Below the pieces are notes generated by a model. That model did not search any database and was not told where the DNA came from. It saw only the letters and a program-made list of their open reading frames with translations. This document shows positions 1 to 7,595 of a DNA stretch of 53,041 nucleotides, piece by piece. Position 1 is the stretch's first letter; each line of letters opens with the position of its first letter. Origin of the DNA: Sedimenticola sp. (GTDB lineage Bacteria > Pseudomonadota > Gammaproteobacteria > Chromatiales > Chromatiaceae); contig JALSSX010000172.1 in NCBI GenBank assembly GCA_026984055.1, positions 1 through 53,041 on the forward strand, in the 5' to 3' direction. A program made the position numbers and the translations under genes.

Positions 1-101
1 TTTAAAGGCTCCATGCAACTATTCGATTTTATTTAAGGTCGATATGCTGACCTTGCTATTCACCGATCTTTGAGATCTTGTTACAATCGGTCTAGCACAT
101 C

Positions 102-133
102 GTTTTGTTCCAACTTGCAATTTGGAACAAAAC
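102..133. repeat. Perfect 12-bp inverted repeat (hairpin or operator)
   Basis: GTTTTGTTCCAA (102-113) and TTGGAACAAAAC (122-133) are perfect reverse complements separated by the 8-nt loop CTTGCAAT. The surrounding 1-180 is AT-rich and contains no convincing gene. No T-tract follows on the minus strand, so it is not an obvious terminator for the jet operon. On the plus strand only a weak TTTTAT follows. It could be a dimeric repressor operator for a gene left of the window, or a structured RNA end. Confidence 0.6.
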
Positions 134-183
134 CAGACTTAATTTTATCTTTTAGGGATCAATTAGTCTGTAAAATCATCATG

Positions 184-343
184 CAAGTTACAAAGTCCTT
201 TCATGGATTGTTTCCACGACGGAACCGGAAAATGGGATTTCCCGGTGCCTTCATTTTCAATGACTTGCCGTCATCGATGTGGCGGTACCTCTCTGTACTG
301 CACACAGGCCGTTGAAAAATGCCATTTTTCAACGGCCTGTTAG
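184..343 (+). repeat. Family A hairpin-array repeat, copy A1
   Basis: Full-length but left-degenerate copy of the roughly 165-bp family A element. The order of parts is the TTCATGGA-type loop, the GGAACCGG stem with an AAAATG-containing loop, the CATTTTCAATGAC stem, a GGTAC/GTACT hairpin and the 35-nt terminal palindrome CAGGCCGTTGAAAAATG-C-CATTTTTCAACGGCCTG (306-339, split here by its central C). The right end (TTAG at 340-343) overlaps the TAA stop codon of jetD on the minus strand, so the hairpins lie directly in the 3' end of the jet transcript. Confidence 0.8.
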
Positions 344-1521
344 GATAGGTTTCGCAACGCGGCTTCCAGCCAGGCGTAACTGATACGCTCTTGTTCCAGT
401 CGTAGGTTTTCTGCGTGCCGGTTTTCGCGTAGAGCATCGTAGAGTTCCTGCTCCGGACGGTTCAGATGGGACAGTTCGCGTCGAGTCGGGCGGTTTTCGC
501 GTCCCCACAACAAGCGGTGTTCCAACAGGGTGGCCTTGTCCATCGACAGCGACTGAACATGCGGGTGGTAGCCGCGTAACTGGTCGAGCATTGCGAAGCC
601 GTGGGTGTCGATGTCGCCCCAGTAGTGGATGCGGCGTTCGGACAGCCACGGGATATCTCGTAATGCGTCGAGGCCGTAGCCCAGGCCCAGGATCACCAAG
701 CTGTCTTCGCGCATGGGAAAGGCGAGTCCGTTGATGTCGTTCTCGGTGATGAAGATGTGCCGTGCTGGCGGATTCAGGCGGCGGAAGTCGGCCAGTGGTA
801 TGCTCAGGTCGCTCAGGCCATGGATGTGTTGTCCGGGATCGAGCAGGCGGAATCTTATCAGCGTGGGTTTGGCGAGAAAGCCGTAACGTGCTTCGAAGGC
901 GCGCGCGCCGTTGGCGCTCGCGTCGATCGCCGCGGCGGGTAGTACCCGGTCGAGCAGCTCGATCAACAGGCCACGGTGGGATTCGATGAATTTGGTATGC
1001 ACGCCGGGCAGGTCGATCTGACGCAGGTAGATGCCGGGGCGTGGGTGCTCGCGCAGCCAGCGTAGTATCGCCAGCAGGCGCGGCCAGTCGTCGGCATGTT
1101 GCAGCGCCTTCAATGGCTTGCGCGCTAGCCAGCCATGCAGCGTCGGGAAATTGCCGAGTATCTGTTCGGCGAGCTTGTCGAAGCATTTGGCCTCGGGTTG
1201 TTTGTGCAGCATCCGCAAGGCTAGGTCGGGGGTGTCGATCCGTACCGCGTCGGGCAGGTCTTGGGCGCCGTGGATGCGGTGCCCGATGGTTTTCCACTCC
1301 AGCGCGTAGCCATACCGTTGGCTGGCCTGTCGCAGCGCGCCGACCCAGGCACGCGCCACGTCGAATTGCTCCGTGAGTTCGCGGGCGCTGGGTTTCCTCA
1401 GTGGGATGCGCAGTGGAAACAGATTGTCGCCGGGGTCTACGCGGATGGCGAGTAGCCGGCCGTTGTTCCACAGGCGTCGTAGCCTGTTCGTGACCGCGTG
1501 GTGATCGCCCCAGCCGCTCAC
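340..1521 (-). CDS. jetD: Wadjet nuclease subunit JetD (DUF3322/DUF2220, TOPRIM-like)
   Basis: JetD is the DNA-cleaving subunit of type I Wadjet, which cuts small circular DNA after loop extrusion by JetABC. The 393-residue product has an N-terminal DUF3322-type part and a C-terminal DUF2220 TOPRIM-like domain. Candidate metal ligands are Glu260 (FITENDINGLAFP) followed by a glycine-rich ILGLGYG strand and the Asp303/Asp305 pair in YWGDIDTHGF. The motif set looks intact, so the nuclease should be active. The gene starts with GTG inside a GTGA overlap with the jetC stop, which suggests translational coupling. The TAA stop is formed by the edge of repeat A1. Fourth and last gene of the jetABCD operon. 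Confidence 0.93.
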   Translation of the reverse strand: MSGWGDHHAVTNRLRRLWNNGRLLAIRVDPGDNLFPLRIPLRKPSARELTEQFDVARAWVGALRQASQRYGYALEWKTIGHRIHGAQDLPDAVRIDTPDLALRMLHKQPEAKCFDKLAEQILGNFPTLHGWLARKPLKALQHADDWPRLLAILRWLREHPRPGIYLRQIDLPGVHTKFIESHRGLLIELLDRVLPAAAIDASANGARAFEARYGFLAKPTLIRFRLLDPGQHIHGLSDLSIPLADFRRLNPPARHIFITENDINGLAFPMREDSLVILGLGYGLDALRDIPWLSERRIHYWGDIDTHGFAMLDQLRGYHPHVQSLSMDKATLLEHRLLWGRENRPTRRELSHLNRPEQELYDALRENRHAENLRLEQERISYAWLEAALRNLS

Positions 1522-4500
1522 GGCGACAAAGCGGCCTGGCGAGCCTTGCGCTCGGCGCGATAGGTTTCGATATCGAGGTTGCGCAGCTGGGATTCGCGAC
1601 CCTGCTCATTGTGTACGAAGCCAACGCTGGCGACATAGGGCTCTATGATGTGGATCTTTTGCAATGGTGTGACGACCAGCAATTGCAGTTGCAGTTTCTG
1701 GAACAGCTCCAAGGCGAAATGCGCGGATTCGTCGGAGCCGCGCCCAAAGGCTTCGTCGATGACAACGAAGCGGAAGCTGCGCGATCGGCGTTCACCCCAT
1801 TCCAGCCCGAATTGATAGGCTAGGCTGGCGGCCAACACGGTGTAGGCCAGTTTTTCCTTTTGGCCACCGGATTTGCCGCCGGAGCTGGTGTAGTGCTCGT
1901 ATTCGCGGTCGTCCTCGCGCCAGCGCTCGGAGGCGGAGAACACGAACCAGTTGCGCACGTCGGTGACTTTGTGCGTCCAGTTGCGGTCGAGATCGCTACT
2001 GCCCTGGCGGCCGCGAAAGCGTTCGATGATGGCTTTCACCTGGAGAAACTTGGTCTCGGAGTATTGTTCATCCTCCGAGCCGCTCAGGCTGCCCTCGGTG
2101 CAACTGCGTAGATCGTGTTGGAAATCGCGGATGTCGGCATCGTTGTTGGCCCGTGCTTCCAAGCGAATGTAGCGGCCTTCGTTGTAATCGATCTGGGTCA
2201 ACGAGGCGTTGATGTGTTCGATGCGTTCGGTGATGGTCTGACGTTCACGCGCCAGTTGCGACTGGAAGTTGGCTACTTCGCGAATGGTGTTTTCGTTCAG
2301 TAGTTGCTTGAAGCGCGCCTCGAAGGCAGGCAGGCCGTCGCGTTGCAGTTCATCGAGCATCTCGCGGTAGGCGTCTGCGGCCTCGATCGCGGCGTCGACC
2401 TCGTCGGTCTCCAGCGGGTAGTCGCGGCGGTAGTCCTGCATCGTCTTGATAATGCGTTCGGCCAGCGTGCGCAGGCGTTTGTCCACGGCGTCGATGCGGC
2501 GTTGCAGCCAGTCACGCATGTCTTTTTCGCGGTTGTCGCAGGATTCCACCGTCAGGCGATGCTCGCCGAGTGCCTCGTTGCGCAAGGCGTCGAGTTCGAC
2601 GAAGCGCGCCTCGCGCTCGGCGGCATCCAGTGTGTTCAGCGCCTCGAGGCAGTCGGCGAGTTGCGCTTCGGCTTGTCTGCGTTTCTCTTCGTTTTGTGCC
2701 AGTTGGCGAGTCAGTCCGTCGCGGGATCTTTCGTTGTCGCGAATCTTTTCTTCGAGTCGGGTGAGCCTGTCGGTAAGGGTTTTGAGCTTGTCGGAGGATA
2801 CCTCCAACTCGCGACGTTCGTTCTCCAGCACGTCGATCTGGCTGGCCAATGGCTGCCAGTGGAGATCGCTGAACTCCTGGATGTCGGCGATGCGAACCAG
2901 TAGGTCTTGGCGTTTTCGCAATGCCTGCCGCTGATGTTGGATGTCGGCGATCGCGCCAGCCAGCGCGCGCATGCGCTGCTCCAATTGCGCGGCCTTGGCC
3001 TCCAGCGTCGCGATCTTTTCCTTGTTGCTCCAGCCGAGTACGTAGCGGCTCCGGTCGTCGAGTCGGTGGCGATCATCCTTCTCGTGACGCTGGCCGCCGG
3101 ATTTGATCTGGCCGGCGCGGGTGATGGCGCGTCGTTCCCGCCGGAAACTGGCCAGATCCTCGCAGCAGGCATAGTCGAAGCGCTTCGCCAACTCTTGCTC
3201 CAGCCAGGCGTAGAAGGCGGATTCAGGGTGGATGGCGAGCTTGCGTGGTAGTGATCGGGGATGATATTTCGGTGGCGTGGCGCGTTGCTGTTCTCGCACC
3301 CGGTAGTAGACCAGTCGGCCACGTAGGTGGGTGCGCTCGACCCAGTCGGCAACGGCGGCATAATGGCTCTCGGGCACCAGCAGCGACAAGGCGAAGTTGT
3401 GCAGCACTCGCTCGGCCGCACCTTCCCAGTCGCGTTCGTCTGGCCGTACCTGGATCAGTTCGCCGGCGAACGGCATCTCGTCGACGGCGATGCCGGCGGC
3501 CTTGCTCAATGCGTCGCGGATGCTGATCTGGCGCTGATCGATATTGCTACGGCGCTGGCGCAGCGAGGTGAGTTCGGTGTCGATTTCGGCATGTTCGTCT
3601 TTGCACTGCTGAAATTCGTAGCCGGTCTCGGTCTGACGGTTTTGCAGTGTGCTGTCGCTGTCCTCCAATCGATCACGCAGTTGTTGTATCTGTTGGCGGT
3701 TGGCGACGAAGGTGTCGCTGCTCAGTGCGTTCGGCAGATTCAGACCGGCGGCCAGTTCGGCGTAGTGTTTGGCGGTTTTCAGGCGGCGTTGCTTATCCTC
3801 GCTCTTGCTCGCGATCTGGACGGCGATGGCTTCCAGCCGGTCACCACCGTTGCGCGCGATGGATTGATTCAGGAAATCGCGCTGGCCGGCAAGGTCGCGA
3901 CGCTTGGCGTCGGTCTCGTCGAGTCGTGCCTGGATCCTTTCGCCGTCAGCGTGGAGATGTGTCAGACGCTTTTCCAGCAACTCGGCCTTCAAGGATGCGA
4001 ACCAGGCGCGCAGGGCATCGCGGTTGTCGCGTAGCGCGGCGCTCTCGCCGCTGAGTGCCGTTTGCCGCTCACAGTCGGCGACCAAGGGCGTCAGGCGATC
4101 GATCTGATCCTTCGCCTTCAAGACGGCTTCATGGGCGCGGTTCAGGTCGTCGAAATGATGAATCAGGTTGTCGATACGTCCGGCGACCTCGAAGCCTTCC
4201 AGCATGTGTTCACGCACGAAGCCGGTCAGGTTGCCAACCGATTTCATCGAGACAGTCTGGTGGAACAATTCCAGCGCCTGCGCGTTGGCGATGCCGAAGC
4301 GGCGACGGAAGGCCGCGCCATAGGGCGGGAAGCTATCGAACAGTTCGATATGACGGCGCGCGCGCAGTTTCTTGCGCAGCCGATTGATGTCCTTGCCGAA
4401 GCCGGCGAAGTCATTGGTGATCGACAAGGGCGCGTCGGCGACCAGGTAGAAACGACTGGGCTGGGCGGCGGGATCCTTGCTCCAGAACACTTGCGCGAGG

Positions 4501-4946
4501 GTCACGTTTTGGTCGTAGCCTTGGTTGTGGAACACGCCGAGTATCACGGAGTAGCTGTTGTGGTCGCGCAACGCCACCGGTCGCGAGGCGAGGCCGCTGT
4601 CGTTGCGTGCCGATTTGTAGTAGCCGAGTACGTAGGAACGCAGGTCGCGCTCGCGCGCCTCCGCGCCGGCGGCCTTGTTGTAGGCGACGCGATGCGCCGG
4701 CACCAGCAAGGTGGTGACCGCATCCACCAAGGTCGATTTTCCCGAGCCGATGTCGCCGGTCAGCAGGGTGTTGCGGCCATGGGTTTCCAGTGTCCAGACT
4801 TTCTTGTCGAAGGTGCCCCAGTTGAGGATCTCCAGATGATGCAGGCGAAAGCCGGCGAGTTCGTCATCACTGCCGAAATCGAGTTGCGAGGGTTCGTCTG
4901 GGGATGCGGTCGTGAGTAGAGGCATGGCGCATAATGTACCATTCAT
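1518..4946 (-). CDS. jetC: Wadjet SMC-like ATPase JetC (MukB-like)
   Basis: 1142-residue SMC-family ATPase, the motor of the Wadjet complex that extrudes DNA loops. The N-terminal head carries a Walker A motif (GDIGSGKST, about residues 64-72). Long Gln/Glu/Arg-rich coiled-coil arms with a central hinge-like region follow. The C-terminal head has the ABC signature KSGGQKEKLA and Walker B FRFVVIDEAFGRG (about residues 1015-1070). The start is uncertain: ATG at 4946 or the internal ATG at 4925, neither with a good Shine-Dalgarno. It overlaps jetD by 4 nt. A 159-nt spacer separates it from jetB, which is wide compared with the other junctions of this operon. The family is well established; the function here is inferred from the full jetABCD set. 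Confidence 0.94.
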   Translation of the reverse strand: MNGTLCAMPLLTTASPDEPSQLDFGSDDELAGFRLHHLEILNWGTFDKKVWTLETHGRNTLLTGDIGSGKSTLVDAVTTLLVPAHRVAYNKAAGAEARERDLRSYVLGYYKSARNDSGLASRPVALRDHNSYSVILGVFHNQGYDQNVTLAQVFWSKDPAAQPSRFYLVADAPLSITNDFAGFGKDINRLRKKLRARRHIELFDSFPPYGAAFRRRFGIANAQALELFHQTVSMKSVGNLTGFVREHMLEGFEVAGRIDNLIHHFDDLNRAHEAVLKAKDQIDRLTPLVADCERQTALSGESAALRDNRDALRAWFASLKAELLEKRLTHLHADGERIQARLDETDAKRRDLAGQRDFLNQSIARNGGDRLEAIAVQIASKSEDKQRRLKTAKHYAELAAGLNLPNALSSDTFVANRQQIQQLRDRLEDSDSTLQNRQTETGYEFQQCKDEHAEIDTELTSLRQRRSNIDQRQISIRDALSKAAGIAVDEMPFAGELIQVRPDERDWEGAAERVLHNFALSLLVPESHYAAVADWVERTHLRGRLVYYRVREQQRATPPKYHPRSLPRKLAIHPESAFYAWLEQELAKRFDYACCEDLASFRRERRAITRAGQIKSGGQRHEKDDRHRLDDRSRYVLGWSNKEKIATLEAKAAQLEQRMRALAGAIADIQHQRQALRKRQDLLVRIADIQEFSDLHWQPLASQIDVLENERRELEVSSDKLKTLTDRLTRLEEKIRDNERSRDGLTRQLAQNEEKRRQAEAQLADCLEALNTLDAAEREARFVELDALRNEALGEHRLTVESCDNREKDMRDWLQRRIDAVDKRLRTLAERIIKTMQDYRRDYPLETDEVDAAIEAADAYREMLDELQRDGLPAFEARFKQLLNENTIREVANFQSQLARERQTITERIEHINASLTQIDYNEGRYIRLEARANNDADIRDFQHDLRSCTEGSLSGSEDEQYSETKFLQVKAIIERFRGRQGSSDLDRNWTHKVTDVRNWFVFSASERWREDDREYEHYTSSGGKSGGQKEKLAYTVLAASLAYQFGLEWGERRSRSFRFVVIDEAFGRGSDESAHFALELFQKLQLQLLVVTPLQKIHIIEPYVASVGFVHNEQGRESQLRNLDIETYRAERKARQAALSP

Positions 4947-5105
4947 CGGCGACTTGTCTAAGCCGTCGATGCCTTGGATGCTTCCACTTGCGAGGTCGAC
5001 TTGGTCCCGTTTGATGTCCGCTTGCCGGAACGAGACGAGGCGATCGTCAGCGTGGCGTAACCGACTCTGGTCGTCGTCGGGCTGGATTGACGGCGGGCGC
5101 CGGGA

Positions 5106-5702
5106 TCACTCGTCCTGTTTGTCGACGAGTCTTGCTTGATATTCCGCCAGTCGCTGGTCGAACTCACTTAACCATTGTGCATCGACGAAAGCCTTCAGGA
5201 TGCGGCGCACCTCGAACTGTTGGTCTTGGCCGCGTAGCTTGCGCAGAAAACCGAGTTCGACGACTTTGTTGATCTGGCTGTCAATCTGTTTGATCAGGCG
5301 CACGTCGTTGCTGCCACTGGGTAGAAAGACGCGCAGCAGCTCGACGATGTCGTCGCGCGACAGGATCAGCCGGGTGTCGCTGCCGCTGGCGTCGAATTCG
5401 GCGAGTTTCTTGCGTAGTAGCGCAAGCAACAAGCTGACTGGGAAAGAAAGTTGGCGGCGCGTCACTAGCCTTGGTGGTTCTGGTTCACCGTCGCGCGCCG
5501 GGCGCGTGCGTAGCCAGGCGTGGCCTTCCGCTTCGTCGAGCATCAGTTCCAGGCCGATCATGCCGACATAATCGCGCACCCGGGTTTGCAACGTCAGTAG
5601 GTTCTGCCATAGCGTCGGATCGTTCTCGGCGTAGACGATGCCCTTTAGCAGTGCGATCAGGGTGGGCGGCAGGGCGTCGCTGGTGGCTTCGGTAGTGTTC
5701 AT
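5106..5702 (-). CDS. jetB: Wadjet accessory subunit JetB (DUF4194, MukE-like)
   Basis: 198-residue DUF4194 protein. In Wadjet this winged-helix, MukE-like KITE subunit bridges the JetA kleisin and the JetC ATPase. Visible family features are an N-terminal segment ending in LLKGIVYAENDPTLW, a middle RQLSFPVSLLLALLRKKLAEF helix region and a charged C-terminus. Its ATG lies in an ATGA overlap with the jetA stop (5699-5702), so the two are probably translationally coupled. The 159 nt between its stop and jetC hold no recognised gene; the open frame there is Ser/Thr-rich and looks non-coding. Confidence 0.9.
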   Translation of the reverse strand: MNTTEATSDALPPTLIALLKGIVYAENDPTLWQNLLTLQTRVRDYVGMIGLELMLDEAEGHAWLRTRPARDGEPEPPRLVTRRQLSFPVSLLLALLRKKLAEFDASGSDTRLILSRDDIVELLRVFLPSGSNDVRLIKQIDSQINKVVELGFLRKLRGQDQQFEVRRILKAFVDAQWLSEFDQRLAEYQARLVDKQDE

Positions 5703-7141
5703 CGGTTGAAGATTATACGGGGTATTCCAGCGCTACGCCGGGCGCCATCGGCGCTCGTCCAGGTCACCTGATCGCGCCGGCTGTCGTCGAATAGCGCATT
5801 GTCGTCGCCGCTGGCGAGACTCAACCAAGTGAGCAGTTCCGCGAGCCCCTGTTCCAGTGGATGCGCCTCTAGCAGTGTCGGCAGGCCGATCTGTGGTTGC
5901 AACTGCAAGGCTTGACGGATGTATGCGGCGAGGCGCGCCTTGTCTACATAGGTCTGTTCGAACAGCGCATCGGCGTCCAGGCCGTCGTCCTCGGCGAGTT
6001 CGATATGATCATCGATCGACGGTTTGAAGGGTGGACGGTACAGCGGACGTTCCATCGGTAGGCTGATCCGTGCGCCTGGGTTGTCGATGCGCATGAAGGC
6101 GTCAGATGGCGCCTTGTCGCGGATCGCCAGCGCGCGTGTCTCGATCTGATGCAGCACCTCCATGATGCGCCGGTTCTCCAACCATGCCTGGTCGTCCAGG
6201 TAACGGCGTAGTTGCTGCGACAGGCGCGCAACGGTGCGCTGGGTCTGTTCGCCTGCCTCCAGCCAGTCGTAGTGGATGCGCTTCAGACGGCGGTCGGGAT
6301 TCAGCGCCTTGATCGGCGGCAGCGCCAGCGCCTTCTCCAGCAACTTGGTCAACTCCTCCTGGCGACTGGGCGACATTAGAAAATCCCAGAAGGCGCGGAA
6401 GCTACGGCCCTGGTCGGAATCGATGATGGCGTCATGTTCGCCGAAGATATCCCGCAACAGTTCGCCCTTGCCGCCTTCCCACAAGGCGATGCGTTCGCGC
6501 ACGCCGCGATCCAGTTCGCGAAAGTTTTGCTCTACCTCGCGGAAATCGGTCAGCAATTCGTGCGCGGTCGCGCCTAACTGCTGGAAGCGATCCTTCAGCG
6601 CGGTTTCGTCCAGCACCTTCAGGTTGCCGTCGCGGATGCGCGCGATTTCGTCGTCGATGGCTTCCTTGCGCTTTTCCAATTCCTCGATGCGCGCGGTCGG
6701 GTCGCTCTCCGCGCCCTCGATCATGCCTTGCAACAACTCGAAGACAGTCAACAGGCGCGATTCGGTGCCGACGAAGCTGCGGCCGCCCAGGCTGTCCAGC
6801 CAGGCGATCGCTTTCTCCGCGGCCGGAGTCAGGTCGAAATGCGCTTCGTCCAAACCGGGCGGATAAAACTTGCGTAGCCAGCCCTTTTCATCCCCCGCCC
6901 AGTCGTCCAGGTAGCGCGCGGCGGATTTTGGGAAGGCGTCGTCACCCAGGGCCTCGCGTAGCGAGAACAACATATCTTCCAGGCGTGACGCTAACTCGGT
7001 GTTCGACAGTATGCGCTCGTTCGGGCCGATGAAGGCATGTTGCAGGAAACTCGCGATCAACGGCGCGTGATCGGCGAGCAACAGCCGCCAAGCGGGATGC
7101 TGTTTGCGCTGACGGGTAAGGGTGAAGTAGTCGAGGGGCAT
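5699..7141 (-). CDS. jetA: Wadjet kleisin subunit JetA (DUF3375, MukF-like)
   Basis: DUF3375 protein, the kleisin-like subunit that links JetC heads and JetB in the Wadjet complex. The conserved beginning PLDYFTLTRQRKQHPAW and a following helical region are clear. A long central helical segment (LEKRKEAIDDEIARIRDGN) and a C-terminal winged-helix part complete the fold. I place the start at ATG 7141 (480 residues) because family members begin at this motif and GGGA lies just upstream. ATG 7183 and GTG 7228 are in-frame alternatives adding 14 and 29 unconserved residues. First gene of the operon. A strong Shine-Dalgarno plus ATG at 7265 opens a different frame that runs over the jetA start. Confidence 0.9.
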   Translation of the reverse strand: MPLDYFTLTRQRKQHPAWRLLLADHAPLIASFLQHAFIGPNERILSNTELASRLEDMLFSLREALGDDAFPKSAARYLDDWAGDEKGWLRKFYPPGLDEAHFDLTPAAEKAIAWLDSLGGRSFVGTESRLLTVFELLQGMIEGAESDPTARIEELEKRKEAIDDEIARIRDGNLKVLDETALKDRFQQLGATAHELLTDFREVEQNFRELDRGVRERIALWEGGKGELLRDIFGEHDAIIDSDQGRSFRAFWDFLMSPSRQEELTKLLEKALALPPIKALNPDRRLKRIHYDWLEAGEQTQRTVARLSQQLRRYLDDQAWLENRRIMEVLHQIETRALAIRDKAPSDAFMRIDNPGARISLPMERPLYRPPFKPSIDDHIELAEDDGLDADALFEQTYVDKARLAAYIRQALQLQPQIGLPTLLEAHPLEQGLAELLTWLSLASGDDNALFDDSRRDQVTWTSADGARRSAGIPRIIFNR

Positions 7142-7183
7142 GCTTCCCGGGCTGTTCGTGGTGAGTTCGGAAGAGTTTGTCAT

Positions 7184-7413
7184 CCTCGCCGGGGATTGCC
7201 AAGTCCGGCCGGGTTGCCATCGGAACACCGTCGTTCGGCCTTGTGTGCTGCCGTAGCGGTCCCATGATCACCTCCGATCACGATGGCGGCAATACCTCGC
7301 CGCCATGAACGTCTCCGCGGAACCGTCATTCAGAGCGGCGGCGGGGTCCGGGGGTGTCATGGCTTCGCTGGTCGCCAGATCGGACAACTCTGGGTATAGT
7401 CGGCGGGTCTGAT
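7184..7413. other. Divergent intergenic region jetA-mscK, left part
   Basis: Between the divergent jetA and mscK genes. It must hold the jet promoter on the minus strand, but I see no convincing -35/-10 pair. The best translation signal is GGAGGTGATC followed by ATG at 7265 (minus), which leads a reading frame out of phase with jetA (see findings). The rest up to repeat B1 contains nothing I recognise. Confidence 0.4.
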
Positions 7414-7566
7414 GGGGATCTCGAAATATTCCTTCCATGGAATTTTTTTCGTCGCAGAGAGAAAATGCGATTTCCGTTTTTTCCACATTTTCAATCACTT
7501 ATCGTGATCGAAAAAGGTGGGACATCCCCCGTCTTACTCGGGCATCTCGATTTTTCGAGATGCCCT
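7414..7566 (+). repeat. Family B hairpin-array repeat, copy B1
   Basis: Copy of the roughly 150-bp family B element. It begins GGGGATCTCGAAA and ends in the palindrome GGGCATCTCGA-TTTT-TCGAGATGCCC, giving terminal inverted repeats of the type GGGNATCTCGAAA. Inside are the TTCCAT-loop hairpin with ATTCC/GGAAT stem, the AAAATGCGATTT loop, the TCAATCAC..GTGATCGA stem and a GTGGGAC/GTCTTAC hairpin. The right end lies 29 bp before the mscK start codon, so the last hairpins are likely part of the mscK leader. Confidence 0.8.
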
Positions 7567-7595
7567 GATGCTGAAACGTCGATGAGGATTTCCGG

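Noticed and set aside
329-1636. 435-codon Arg/Pro-rich frame overlapping jetD
   Set aside because: It is the alternative minus-strand frame of jetD with biased Arg/Pro/Thr content and no family motif.
4062-4919. 285-codon plus-strand frame opposite jetC
   Set aside because: Antisense shadow of a real gene whose Walker motifs are in the minus frame; no ribosome site or homology.
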